A stretch of 64,000 nucleotides of DNA from Aquatica leii (Eukaryota; Arthropoda; Insecta; Coleoptera; Lampyridae). Below are positions 12,502 through 24,734 of this stretch, piece by piece. Every line of letters starts with the position of its first letter. Within the stretch, counting starts at the first letter, position 1. The stretch spans positions 125,250,255 to 125,314,254 of the forward strand of contig CM069432.1 of assembly GCA_035610365.1 (NCBI GenBank). The letters are read 5' to 3'. The notes under the pieces were generated by a model that was not told where the DNA came from, ran no database searches, and saw only the letters and a program-made list of their open reading frames with translations. The translations under genes were made by a program, and so were the position numbers.

Positions 12502-12853
12502 CGTTTTGTGAACTAACAAATACCAACTAATTTAACCTGCAGTATACTTCTTTCTTTAATATTTAGTACGTGGAAATTGCCACGAGGTAGAAACGCAGTT
12601 TGTTATTCACACATGCTACTCAGGTGCTTACGAGATGTAACTTCAGTAGTTCTCAATAATAGCTGTAAAAACACATTAGAGTTATCACCGTGCCGAGGAG
12701 TCCCAAACGGATGAAACAGCTGTACATTGTTTCTTTAGTGTTGTTATTTACAACTATATTGACTACGTACTACTTTTTCAGTTGGTGGTTCTTATAAGGC
12801 AGTTTGATCAAAAATTGACAACAGTCGTTTTGTGAACTAACAAATTGTAACCT
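12502..12853. repeat. tandem ~325-bp unit, second copy interrupted
   Basis: CGTTTTGTGAACTAACAAAT occurs at about 12502 and again at about 12826. The following part of unit 1 (12509-12611, with ACTTCTTTCTTTAAT and AATTGCCACGAGG) reappears not after the second start but at 14724-14819. Unit 2 therefore seems to be split by the 1.9-kb block between. Confidence 0.6.
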
Positions 12854-14723
12854 GCGTTTGAATCTGTTATGTCAGACCCCGTAATTGGATTCAACCGGTT
12901 AAATTTGCGGTTTTCTTTTTTTTCTTCTCTTTCGATTGATTGGTTCGATGTTAGCATCAAGAACGTTTTGCTCGTTATTTTATTGCGTGTGATTTAAGTT
13001 TATTGGTATTTCAAGTTATTTTACAGTCGTTACTGGTAATTTTTTTTTGAATGCATCAAGTTCCGTGGTTTTGATTTTGATTTAGTGTTTTACTTGTTTA
13101 TCTCAGTAAAATAACAATTCTATATAATTTACGACTTCCTTTTGGAATGTAATTTGATCCATTTTTCTTGGTATCTATACTCTGTTTATGTTGAGTTCTT
13201 TTATAAAGCGCGATTGCGAACCACCTGCAATTCAGCGAACTAAGCGTTTTTGATGAGAAATATTTGTCATAGGTCTACGTGATAGAATTCACGTAGCCAA
13301 TTATAGTTTTCTTCTTTGTTAATTTCGTTCGTTTAATGTTCTATCTTTTACAAAGATTTTACGGCGCAAGTAGATGAAATTAAGTGGGAATGGGAAGTTT
13401 TAAAAGAGGTAAAATTTTGGTTTTGGGGATCAATCGATGATTATTGTTTTCGGAGGCAATTACGAAGTACCGAGTACTGGGATGTAGTTGAGTGGTTAGG
13501 GTACTTTTACCCTATCGTTAGGTATTACCGCGGAAGTAAGTTGGAACCGTGAAAATTAAGTGTAGTGATGGAAAAGTTTGATTTATCAAATTTCGTAATT
13601 TACGGTTTAAATAGACTTCATGGTTTCCAAAAATAAAACTCACGTTCGAGGAATTTAATTTCGATGTGTTGTGTGTAAAAATCCTATTTTCGCCGTTGTG
13701 CGGCTTTAACTTAAATTGTGAAATAAATCTTCCGCCGGTATTCTATTGTTTGGGGGTCCCACCGAGCTTGTATCCGACTACGGTACACCTGGAGCGACCG
13801 GAGTTCAGTCTAATTACGTAGCTTCCGGAAACGCTGTGCCGACAGTTCATCTAAGTAAAGGTATTTATCGATTTTGGTTATTATCGTGAAGTGAACCGCG
13901 ATCGAAATGATTTAAAAGCTTTGATTTGAGCCGATTGAGTTACGGTTAAATTTAATTATTTCAAGAAACACTTAAAGGTGTTTGCGTGAAGTTCGATTTA
14001 ATTAATTTTGTTCTGTGCGTATGTAAAAGTAAATCTTATTCACGCATAAAAGATAATGTAACGATAGGTAAACTATAATTTGTTTAACGTTTAGTTCGAA
14101 GTAAAGTTTCGGACGTATATTTTATAACTTGTGTATTTTTAGTTTAATTGAATTGTTTATTACTTATGCGGTCAAGGCCTTGAAGTTTATTTTTATTATG
14201 TTTTATTTGAAAAAGACGAGTTAACGCTATTATTAGTATTATTTTCTTTTTTTATATATTTTAATTTTTGTATTCAGATTGTTCATTTTTTTTTGTCTTG
14301 CTTATTATTATTTCATTTCTTTTAATTGAATTTGTTTAATATTCATTATTACTTATTTTTATTCAATCAATAAATATTAAATTGTTAAACTGTAAAGAGC
14401 TTTTATTCATTCAGCTGCCGCGTACGTTATTTTGTTTTTAAGTGTATTTCAGAATAGTTACAACTCAAGGTAAGTTCCGGGGTTGTAACCAACCAGATGA
14501 ACTTTCGGGTTATCAGGGGTCCGGAAGCTACCCTCATCGTGACCTTGATTGGCGCCTTAACCGATTTTTGAGTCTTTTACCGTTTTATTTCGATTTTATG
14601 TCAATCTCGTTTCCAAGTGATCACGGAATTTTTAAAATATAACCCACCCCGTCTCCACTGAGCAACCGGCACAACATCGTTTATGTTACCTCATTTCAGG
14701 CAGTGACTTCGTTTTAACTTTGG
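12854..14723. other. GC-richer block inside a split repeat, possible solo LTR
   Basis: No convincing protein. The left edge includes TGTTATGTCAGACCCC near 12867, the centre has TTTGGGGGTCCCACCGAGC near 13748, an AATAAA lies near 14377, and TTGGCGCC lies near 14548. Both edges meet the interrupted repeat at a GTAAC. This could be the insertion of an LTR-type element, but a TG...CA boundary directly next to the 5-bp repeat is not seen. Confidence 0.35.
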
Positions 14724-14819
14724 CATGTAACAAAATGTCAACTAAATTTACTAGCAGAATACTTCTTTCTTTAATTACGTAGAAATTGCCACGAGGGGAA
14801 AACATCGTTTGTTATTTAC
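14724..14819. repeat. right part of the split repeat unit
   Basis: Matches 12509-12611 at about 80% by eye, including ACTTCTTTCTTTAAT and AATTGCCACGAGG. With 12826-12853 it completes the second repeat unit. Confidence 0.6.
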
Positions 14820-16780
14820 TATTTATATTATTACGCTATTACTCAATAGTAACGTTATATATAACAACTAAAAACATGTATATAATTTACTAATCTCACT
14901 AATTTAATGAAGTTAAACTGTGAAAATTGCAATAAAAAAATGAATAAATTTGGTTTAATATTAGACACATCGATGTTACTGATATAAAATCTTAAGCTTT
15001 CGCGGTTGATATGTTTATGATTATAAGCGACTTTCGGCTTAGACCGCTACGACATCATAAATGATGATACTGATGTTACCAACCTTTGTTATGTTAAAAG
15101 TGTTCTGATATAGATTGTGTACTATGTATGTTTCGTCCCGGAACGCTCTGACATGGTCATCTAACCTGAGCGCGTAGTGAAACTTTTAGTTTTAAATATT
15201 TGAATTTATTTACGTTATAAATGGGTGTGTTAATTTTTTTTATATGTGAAGGTGTTTCTGGGCGACTCGGAACATGTGTTAATACAGACAAGTTGTTGTC
15301 GTCTATCGTGTGATATTCTACCATGCCGATAGCTATTAACATGACTGGATGTTTGTGAATACCATTTCTTTACTTGCTATTAATTTCTGTACTTTTCAAA
15401 CGTATGATACGTGCGTCGTAGATGTAGATGTTATCATGTCTAACGAATGCACATTTTAGAGAGTTAAAGTTTGATTACATATTAACTTGTATTGTCATAC
15501 TGTACTACGATAACTTATGGAGCGTTCATAACTCTCCAGCACTTGTATCAACGTTAACATCTGTAATATTATGTAATATACGAACTCTTAATTATTACTA
15601 TATATGTAATTTTGTTCCACTTACATTCGTTGTCATATACTGGGTTTTGTCATTTGATTTTCTTTTAGGGTTAGATAAATTTAAACAGTGTCTTCCATTA
15701 CTAGTTCTCAACCGTTTGGCGCTTTTTTAATTTATTGTAAGACTATCACACCGAGACTTGCGACCCGCTTGCCAAATGGTTGCTATAATAATTTTGTTTA
15801 TAGACGCGAAATATGAAATAGTAATTTATGTAACAAGTGTTAAAATTGAAACATAGCGTGACGAACGTTAATTCCTACGGCCTTGTTTCTAATTAACGTT
15901 TGTTATGCTATGAGACTATCCACGAGAGTAACATACATTATTTTTTGTTCTGCTTTATCTAAAATCTAAAGAAACACATTAAAAACATCATAAACATAAT
16001 GTTAATTTTAACTAAATTTCAGAATTTTTAAATAGAATTTCCACTAAACACACTCCTACTTAAGTAATGATTGATTTTTCAAGCACAGTTTATCGTTGAT
16101 TTTGATTTATCACTTTGCCACTTTAGAATTTTACTTTGTCATTACGTGACTACACTAACAAATAAATATTAATGTTTGCAGCACAAAATAGTATATTCAG
16201 TAACAAAATTGAAATGAAAATTTGATACAAAAGGAAACCACGAGTATCAAAATTTCATTTCAACCGTGTAAGAGACCAATTTTTTTCAACGACCAGAAGG
16301 CAAGAGCTGAATGCAACAAGATAAAATTTCAACTAATTTAACTTATTTTTATTGACATTTAAACAGAAACGTTATTTTTATAACATTGTATTAACGTTTA
16401 ATTATTACAGGTTGTTCAATTATTTAAATTCAAAAGTGGTGTACTAAATTTTTTCTGTAAATTTTTAAAATTGTAGGTTAATTATTAATCACGTACGACA
16501 AAATGACGACTTTGCATTTATATTTGACAGTTTTGATATCCATGTGTATCTAATTTTCTTTGACCAATATTCATTCTATCACTTGTTATAGAATAGTATA
16601 TTAAAACAGAAGTTACAGAATGAACGCGTTTTAACCACAAGACCGAGTTTTATACACAAGCCGCACAACAGTGATTGAAACGTATTTTCTCTATTTCAAC
16701 TCAATTTTAATATTTTCCGTATTATTTTAATTTTCAAACAACATAAGGAAACTTTAGTAATATTTTATTGAGTTGGTAAC
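14820..16780. other. AT-rich stretch with a short inverted repeat
   Basis: A 20-bp imperfect inverted repeat lies at about 15853-15911 (TAGCGTGACGAACGTTAATT with AATTAACGTTTGTTATGCTA, 17 of 20 pairing). A 100-codon open frame at 15428-15730 has hydrophobic content but no motif. No gene supported. Confidence 0.5.
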
Positions 16781-16800
16781 ACACCTTGACATATTGAAAT

Positions 16801-17936
16801 GTGCATATGTTTAAGGAAGAAATGCAATTAACTCTAGCAGAATTACGAGTGATAACTCAAAACACTCTTAAGAATTTATTACCTTCCAAATCAAAAAGTG
16901 AATACGAGAAGGCATATAGTAAATTTTTGGAATGGTTTCATGCAAACAATGTTACTGTTGTAACTGAAAACTTGACGATTTCTTTTTTCAAACGAAAACG
17001 TGAAATGTTCAAAAGTTCAACATTATGGAAACTTTGTTCCATGTTGCTAACTATGTTCAATATCAAGCAGAATATAGACATTTTAAAATTTACAAGTGCT
17101 CTTAAAAAAACTATTCAAAAAGTTATATAGCGAAAAAATCTAAAATTTTGAATTTTGATCAAGTTGAAACCTTATTCCTCAAGAATGCACTAGATATCAG
17201 CTTTCTGGTAGGGGGACTTTGTTAAATTGGTATATACCTCAACATTTCCATTTTCAGGTAGCACTAATAATTGGGTACCCAGGAGCATGCAGAAGACAGA
17301 AACTCACAAATATGTCTATCAAAGACTTAGAGTTTAAGCAAAGCATAATTTTTGTTAGTATTCCAGACTAAAAAAACAGCCAGCCAAGATGTTTTGCCGT
17401 TACGTAGGAAGAGTGGGTAACACTAATAAAAAAATATATTGACTTGAGACCGGAAACTGTAACACATGATCGGTTATTCATTAATTATAGAACGGGACTG
17501 TTTAACCCATTTGGATAAAGATGATGGGTAAAATGCCCAAAGTAATAGCTACTTTCTTAAACTTGAAAAATCCTGAGCAATACTCCGGGCACTGCTTTTA
17601 AAGATCCTCTGCTTCCGAGTTCGCTAATAGAGGAGGTGATATTTTAGCTCTAAAGCATAACATAGAGGTTGGAAAAGTTCATTTGTAGCAGAAAGTATAT
17701 AAAACCTAAAAAAAAGAAAAGTTGAAGTAAGTGACATCTTGTCAAAACCTTCATTCTCAGGAGAAAGCACGTCACAAAATAAAAGTAGATCGAAAGAGAG
17801 CATCCAAGTAACTTCTGTTGCAAATGAAACACAAAGTGATAACGTTGTGCTTCAAAACACAAATAGTGTACCATGTGTTACAATTAATACTGGTTCAAAC
17901 TGCACTGTTTCTGTTCAAATATATAATAACTGAGTT
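16801..17936 (+). pseudogene. Crypton-like tyrosine recombinase relic
   Basis: The first frame (16801-17130) has the core-binding region: NLLPSKSKSEYEKAYSKF, then FKSSTLWKLCSML. After frameshifts, GYPGACRRQKL (about 17274-17307) gives box I with its arginine. SGHCF, stop, RSSA (about 17584) corresponds to the box II HxxR segment, and GWKSSFVAES (about 17667) to the block before the catalytic tyrosine, here altered. The tail 17739-17936 is Ser/Thr/Asn-rich and ends near CTVSVQIYNN. These blocks follow the order of the tyrosine recombinases of insect Crypton-type elements, which cut and join DNA through a 3'-phosphotyrosine. Multiple stops and shifts make it inactive. A second relic lies at 33509-34120. 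Confidence 0.7.
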
Positions 17937-18344
17937 TGAGGAAATAATTACATTATTTTAAGTAGTTGTTATGATTTTTGGAGTTTACGCACGAAAAATG
18001 ATACCTATAGGAAAATAAGTACTTGTGTTTTTAAAAAATAATGACGTATTAAAACACCAATGATAGCATCATATTTGTAAGAATGAATTCGTTGTGTCAA
18101 TTTTGTGTACTGTGCATATCACCTTACAGGTCCTTTACAATTACGGGACTACTAAGCAGCAAAACAGGATGGTATTTGTTTGAAAGAAAAGTAACATTTG
18201 TTTAAAACCTTTATTTATAAAATGAGACATTCCTAAAACAAAACGCAAGACAATTGCAAGGCTTTTATTGAAAAAGTAGATATCACTATAAAACAATTAA
18301 GATTTAAAAAAAAATTAAAGCCAAACAAAGAAGAAAGAATAAAA

Positions 18345-19600
18345 TTTTTAATTCTGGATAACTCTCGTGTTGTCGTTATCACAAAAGCTGAGCTTTTCGT
18401 CACACGTTACAGTGAACATCTTCAGAGCCAGTAACAAACTCTCTTGCTTTTATAGACTTGTGTCCAATCGATAAAACTGGTTTCCAAATATCCTGCAAAG
18501 GAAAACTAGAATCTCGGTTAATATTAAAAAGATTTTTAGTTATTTCAATGAATCCTCTAATTTTTAGCTGATAGTAATTAAAAGCATTCGCCAAAATTTT
18601 TGTGTTTTTAGACATAATTTGATGACCCGTTTTTAGTACGTATTCCGCCACCGCCGACTTCGAAGATTCTTTAAGACGACTACACGTTTGATGTTTCTTA
18701 ATACGAATTCTCACGCTTCTACCCGTATCTTTTATGTATGCACGATCACAACAGCAAGGAATGCTATAAACGCCGTCAGATTGAAAAAGAATAACGTCCG
18801 TCACCCGATTTAAGAGTGGACCCAATTTAAAAAAGTAGAAAACATAGTAACAATGTTGTGTTTAGACAACATTTTTCATATATCGTCCGTAGTACTTTTG
18901 GCATATAGTAGATAAGTGATAGAAACTGGTTGAGACATAGACTTCGCTGTTACTCTTAGCTTGGCAGACGTAAGCCTTGTAAGAAGCCGCTTAATATTTT
19001 TTATATTGTAATTATTTGCGACTAACACCTTGGTTAGATGATTCAACTCTTTTTGAAGATTTTGGGGTTGACTTAAGGAAACAGCTCTGTACACTAAAGA
19101 ATTCACTACTGATAATTTTTGAGAAAGGTAATAAATGAGATAATCCGTTTAAATATACATCTGTGTGAGTCGGTTATCGATTCACTAAATGTAAAAAAAA
19201 CACTCTTCATTTCTATTAACTAAAACGTCCAAAAATGATAAAAAAAGAGTTATTTTCTAATTTCATAATAAAACGAATATTTTAATGAATTGAGTTTAAA
19301 TGAGAAACTCGTTGAGCGTAGAAGGAGCATGCTAAATGACAAAAGTGTCATCAACGTATTTGTACCATCATTTTGATTCTAGATAAAATGTGGATAAAGC
19401 TTTTTTCTTAAAATCTTCCATAAATATATTAGTAACAACCGGTGAAAGCGGAGAACCCATGGTGGATCTTGATGTTTGTGGGTACAACTTTTCTCAAACT
19501 ATGTTTCTTGAAATATGGTTCTCGTTGAATAAAGATATAATCTAATTAAATCGGGTACTGTCTGACCGCACTCAAACTGGGGCATGGATTGGGATACTCC
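18345..19600 (-). pseudogene. Penelope-like element 2, palm to GIY-YIG part
   Basis: Read on the reverse strand: SRSTMGSPLSPVVTN (Met at 19458-19460), then YKYVDDTFVI (catalytic YVDD at 19346-19357) with in-frame stops beside it, then a thumb (18876-19106, SLSQPQNLQKELNHL), then a degenerate GIY-YIG domain (18400-18825): GVYSIPCCC, where YIG has become YIK, then TGRSVRIRIKKH, KSAVAEYVLKTGH and a C-terminal SEDVHCNV. It continues the 5' half at 20700-21770 after a foreign ~1.1-kb interruption. Its 3' end faces left; the opposite arm at 21850-22085 faces right, so the copy is part of a head-to-head pair. Confidence 0.8.
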
Positions 19601-20690
19601 GGCTGGTGCAAGACGAAACAGAAACTAGATTTAACGAGGGGTGAGGCCGATAAAAAGAAACACCATTCCCAACAGTATTCTTGTGTAATATAAAAAGATA
19701 TTTCTTGCGTCACAAAATGCCAAACATACTGTATGTAAATCTACAACGCCACACAATTTATGCCAACTGAATGTGCGCGTGGAGCCACAGCCAATGCGCC
19801 AATAGCACCGCGCAGTTAGAAAATGGCTTCACTACTAATAAATTTAAACGTACAAAAAAATCTACGGGTCTTTTGGCCAAAATACTCGTAATGGTGCAAA
19901 GTAAAATGACGTTAATAACGGTCTACGTCACGCACATTGACGAAAGCAATCGTGGTACATTCACCGTGACCGAGCTTAACACAGTTGGTTTAACCGTTTA
20001 CAACTACAATAAACTTTATACGGTAAACTATCTAAACGATTATTATAACGTGATAACACTTAGTTATTGTCTTTAGAAACGTAACGCTTGGTACTATTAC
20101 CTACTTGATGTTGGATATGTGTACAGGTTGCCACAAACACGGGGTGGATTGTCAGCAACGCTAGTCCGTGGTCCAATTGTTGACTTATCTCAAGATTCTG
20201 ACTTACAGTAGCAAGTCTAAAAATGATATCCGGTTAAAGTATATGCTAAAGATAACGAATAAGACAGCACAGGTCAGAAACGATTAAGTAACAACCACTA
20301 ACAAGGAGACACGTCACAATAAACTATTTACCATGGATGCAAGAAACAGGACAAACATTCAGACAGACAATTACCTTTAGATGGTGGGCAGGCTCACAGA
20401 TAATTATGGGTGGAATAAAACCTTAGGTCCACCATATGAAATTTGTAGGTGCACTACTTTAACGGATTACGAGAACCCACGTATAATGTTCGGCATACAA
20501 AATACAGATACAGGTTCGTATCGTACGACAACTTAGAAAAATGTGTTACTTTTGTATTCACATTTAGGTGATAATGATCGCACAGAAAGTCCCTCAATTT
20601 TTAAAGATGGCTTTTTCCAAAAAACCAGAAGGATGGTGGGGAAATCAAAATCCCACCAAAAAAATCCCAAAATTTAAATGATAACAACTT
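19600..20690 (+). other. 1.1-kb insert of unknown origin in the Penelope-like copy
   Basis: The insert interrupts the reverse-transcriptase order. On the plus strand a 101-codon frame (19771-20076; SQCANSTAQLENGFTTN near its start) is followed in another frame by a largely open stretch with NYGWNKTLGPPYEI and ENPRIMFGIQNTDTG (about 20395-20520). The low stop density over ~900 bp suggests decayed coding sequence. The words ANS...TTN and PRI.FGIQ faintly recall insect parvovirus (densovirus) capsid proteins, but I cannot confirm this. No terminal repeats found. Confidence 0.3.
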
Positions 20691-20699
20691 ATTTAAATG

Positions 20700-21770
20700 T
20701 AGGCAACAGTTCCTTTAATACAAAGCTAATTGTACTTTTCAAATTATTTTGGGATACATTCAAATAAATCGTTACAACCGCACGTTAGTAAACAAAGAGT
20801 TGACCTCAAAACTAACCAGAATGTTAGTCGTTTGCAAATGAAAATTATGCAGCTTTTAAACAAAATTTGCCGAATTAAGTAGTAATTAAAGTCCTCCCTG
20901 CTAAAAGCTTTAATAATCTTGAAAAACATTTAGAGATTTTATAAGTAGGTGAGTTTATAGCGCTGACAATAGGTTGAAGAGGAATATTAGACTTATGAAT
21001 CTTTGGTAATCCGTAAAACCGAGGAGTTTTAGAATCTTTAGGCATTAAACGTTTTTTATCAGTTTTATTAATTGACAACTACTTTATAAGTTTGGAAAGT
21101 GCTCTTTTAATAGATGAAGAAGGATCTTTAAAAATTACTTTATACAAGCCGTCTGCGAGAAGATTGTGGTATTCTCATTGTCAACTTTAACAATGACCAT
21201 AGATTTATCTTGTTTAAGAAATTTTAATGCAAAAAATTAAGATTTTGGAATAGTAAATTGGGGAATTCTTGACTTACGAATACTTTATGTACTTTCAAAG
21301 CTGACTTTTTTGCCAAAAGATTAGGAACTGCTTGGATACAAGCTTTTACAACTGCTACAATTTTTTTCAATAGCAATACAAAATTAAAACCTTTCGACAA
21401 AATAGCTGTTTCTGTAGAAAACAATGAGCGTAAAGATAAATTAATTACAGTCTTGGATTTTGTTTCTGCACGCTTCTCTTTGACTCGTTGAGCTTGTTCA
21501 AAAGAAAGTCGATCAATGAGACTCCAATCAGAAGGCGAAAGTCTACTAACGCTTTGTTAACACTATCCTATTAGAATGAATACGTTTTCTAATTTACGAA
21601 AGACCTGCGCGTAGTAATATTTTTAAAGCAGATTCAGATTCTATATAATGACTTAGTTTTAAACCTTTCGAAACAACGCGATTATCACGATTACGTATAA
21701 AAAAGGTTAAACTACACAACAATCGTACTAGTTTAATACTTAAAGCTGAAAACTTATTTGTTTTCTTATT
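20700..21770 (-). pseudogene. Penelope-like element 2, N-terminal and finger part
   Basis: Reverse-strand order: SPSDWSLIDRLSFEQAQRV (about 21480-21550), ETAILSKGFNF (about 21390), IVKVDNENTT (about 21180), PRFYGLPKIHKS with PLQPIVSAINSPTY (20940-21030, the YGLPKiHK...PlRPIvS signature of Penelope-like RTs), and TNILVSFEVNSLFTNV (about 20780-20830, motif A with D replaced by E in SFDV). Frameshifts and stops occur throughout. The motif A change and the breaks mean no activity. The frame is continued by the 18345-19600 segment beyond the insert. Confidence 0.8.
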
Positions 21771-21849
21771 AATATTTCCTCTATATATGTTTTTCCATTC
21801 TTTTTTGTCTTACGTCGCAATAGACATTTTTACAGCCCGTAAAAAAACT

Positions 21850-22085
21850 AATTGGTTGCGCTGAGAAATCTCGTTTTATAAACCTGCCTTTTAATATTAA
21901 CCGAGATTCTAGTTTTTCTTTACCGGAGGTTTGGAAACCAGTTTTATTAATTCGAAGCTAATCTATAAAAGCGAAACTTCACGGCGCAATCAATCAGTTC
22001 GCTACAGGCTCTGAAGATGTCCACTGCGACGTGTGATGAAAGATCAGCTTGTGTGATAACAACAAAACGGGAATTATCCGGAATG
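21850..22085 (+). pseudogene. Penelope-like element 2, opposite-strand C-terminal arm
   Basis: The plus strand gives FNINRDSSFSLPEVWKPVL and ATGSEDVHCDV, the same C-terminal end as the minus-strand copy at 18400 (FNINRDSSFPLQDIWKPVL, TGSEDVHCNV), followed by matching 3' untranslated sequence up to TTATCC.GAAT. It is 5'-truncated, joined head-to-head with the minus-strand copy, and its 3' end points outward. Confidence 0.75.
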
Positions 22086-22089
22086 GAAA

Positions 22090-22610
22090 ATTGTGTTATT
22101 ATTTATACTGATAAAATGTACATGCTTGGTTTGCATACGTTTCGTTGGCGTGTAATGACAAAATCAACAAATGTTTACAAGCGCTAGTAGCCCTAGGACA
22201 ACGATTGATTATTTTTCATTCAGATATTGTATCTCTTGGTCTATTGATTTTTAAATCAAGACTTAAAGCATGGCACTACCATGATGATAAAAATAAAAAT
22301 TTCTTAAAATGACTAAATGAAAAAATTAATTCACAACTGAATACTAAATTCTGTTATCGTAATAGATAATGCATGTTACCAGAATGTAACAGTAGTTATT
22401 AAACATAAAAAAACTACCAAAAAATCAAAAGATTGCATTGTTAATTATGTAGGTAGTATTGTTGTATTTCATAACAACGTCAGTGCAGCAATGCACACTT
22501 CAGCATTTCACAATAGGATAATGGAATACATAATAATTGGAATGTGTTCAATAAGCACTATAAACTATATAAATAATCGACCTCTTATCAATAAAATCAC
22601 CATTTAATTA
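22090..22610 (+). pseudogene. DDE (IS630/Tc1-mariner-like) transposase relic
   Basis: Frame fragments: IYTDKMYMLG at about 22103 (site of the first catalytic Asp), GQRLIIFHSD then KAWHYHDDKNKNFLK, and VIVIDNACYQN at about 22355 (second Asp in the DNA.YH block), followed by KKTTKKSKD and about 60 further open codons. The spacing matches the DDE endonuclease-like proteins found in many insect copies. No third acidic block recognised. It starts right where the Penelope-like arm ends, so the arm may have inserted into or beside it. Confidence 0.55.
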
Positions 22611-24040
22611 AAACCCGTTTGATCATTGACGCTAACCACAAAAGTTGATATTGTTGAAATATTGATTACCGAAGTAAGTATCGAATTTGTTAAGTACAGG
22701 CAGCCACCGTGCTCAAGATACTTCTTGTCGAATATTCAGTTTTACGCCTATCTCCGTATTATAACGCAATACAACTTTAAATTATTTCTCAATAAATTTG
22801 TTGTGTCGTAACATCCTGAAAAATATTTTAAAAGTAATTGTATTTTCTAGATTTCAAGATGGACCGATAAAGCGGACAGATGGATCTGCGAAATGTCGCC
22901 AAATTAAAAAAAAATTAAAATAATTAATTACTTAGAGGTTCCTTCCTATTGGAATAAAAATAAATTAATTAATATATAATTTAGAAAAAAGTAAGATAAC
23001 ACAAATATAGAAATTACTAACTATGTTATCTTTACAAATAGAAATGCAACACTGGTTATACGACGATTAAAATGAAAGTAATTTTTTTGTTGTTGTTTGA
23101 AAACTTAATTTTTAAATAAACGAAAGGATTCATGAAAACTTTCAGTTGATTCCTGAAGATTAAATTTAATTTCCCCCCAAAGACAGCCATAAAAATTGGA
23201 AAAGTATCTATTAAAATATTAATCTACTTCTTTGTGACTTCTTATGCGTCGGTCTACGGCGTCGACTGTATTGTTATAATGAAATAAGTAGGTTTTATTA
23301 CTTTAGTATTTAAACGCACGTAATTTATTTAAAAAAAGTAAGTATCTAGACAGATATAGCAAATTACTAGTACATGGAATGTATATATGTACGTATATAC
23401 ATTATTTCAATTAATCTAAAACTAATATGATTATTTAAAATTATTTTTAATGTTTTTACTGCTATACTTCAATTAAAATATACATAAAAATAAAAGTACA
23501 AATTGAAGTAAAAGAAACTAAAATTGACAATGTTTTAAATATGCATTTAAATTTTAAGAAAACATATGACATAACAAGTGTAATAAATTAGAGTATTATT
23601 ATTAATAAAATACACAGCAAATAAATAAATCAAAGAAAAATATAAATATGGTGTACGTGTCAAAAATAAAAACAAGTTTGTTATTGTAAAAGCGACTTGA
23701 GTTAAGAAGGAATCAAAGTTTTTATTTAGAATAAAAACTGCAAATCGGCATTACACCGACACCGATTATTATTATCGAAACCATACAGTTGACTAAAAAA
23801 CGCCAACTAAGAGTATTGAAATATTTATCATTTATATTTAATTTGGCACTGTTTAATTATAAACACGTACTCACGTTGTCAAACTGCACGACAATTTATT
23901 CCAAAATACTCGGTATCTTCGGTATTTGAGTACTTTATTGTACTAAAGTATAGCCAGCTAGTAGTTGTGCGTTTTTTTCGCGTGTATATGAAAAGAGTGT
24001 TGTGCATTGTAGTTGTGTTTTTATTGTTATATTTAATTTG
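22611..24040. other. AT-rich stretch, no gene seen
   Basis: No motif or bounded repeat that I can support. Confidence 0.55.
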
Positions 24041-24053
24041 CGTTTACAAAATA

Positions 24054-24560
24054 TGAGTAAGCAGTGCAAAATGACTAACTTTTTTAAAAGAAAAGACCGA
24101 GATTGGGAAGTGGATACATACGGATTTGAATGACTTCAACTTCTCAAAGTAAAGGTGTACATGATCAAGAGAATAAGAATCAGGACATTGAAAAAAACAG
24201 TAATAATAATAATTCAGAAACAAATTCTTTTAATTTAAACAATATTGGAAATTTTATAAACAAAAATGTAACGTAAAAAACTTAATAAACGAGGATTGAA
24301 ATTTCAGTACAAATGGTTTTCGGAGTATAGTTGGTTATGTTACACTGAAAAAGAAGTAGGTGCATTTTGTAAATTTTGTTTCAGATGTCGGAACACATCA
24401 AAATCACTTCTAAAGTATTTAAGTTGTTTAAACAATTTTTTTAAAAGAAAAAACATAGTACCTCTCATGTGAATGGCTAACTCCCCCTCTTATTTTAGTT
24501 ATACTTTGATTACTGTTAACCCCCCCCCCCCCAACACATCAGTCTGGGTACGCCACTGAC
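24054..24560 (+). pseudogene. hAT element end with TTF-type zinc-finger fragment
   Basis: It begins MSKQCKMTNFFKRKDRD. After frame breaks comes KFQYKWFSEYSWL with GAFCKFCF (about 24300-24385). This is the W..y.WL.Y....gaFC..C pattern of the TTF zinc finger that precedes the catalytic domain in a large group of hAT transposases (the ZMYM1-like/Zaphod group). It is followed, after ~100 bp, by a C-run (24521-24532) and CTGGGTACGCCACTG (about 24546-24560), which is the usual terminal inverted repeat of that group. The catalytic domain and the opposite terminus are missing, so this is an internally deleted copy. Confidence 0.65.
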
Positions 24561-24734
24561 TATGTTACCAAACAACCAAATTTTAAATCAAAATTATTTA
24601 AAATATTAATTTATTACAAAATTCTAAATTGAGCAAAACAGTTCAATAAACGCTTCTTAAATTTTGAAACTATTGATTTGTCAGTTAATAAAATAAAGCA
24701 ATAGTCATTGCTGAACATAAATTTACCTTTGTAC

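Noticed and set aside
14442..14642. 66-codon open frame
   Set aside because: Lies in the possible LTR block and shows no protein-like pattern.
15428..15730. 100-codon open frame with hydrophobic stretches
   Set aside because: Many Tyr/Leu/Asn codons from AT-rich sequence; no membrane-protein family recognised.
22100..22150. CTGATAA..., stem, GTTTCG after the PLE 2 right arm as a hammerhead
   Set aside because: The GAAA segment is not present (GTTTCG instead), and the site lies inside a transposase-like frame.
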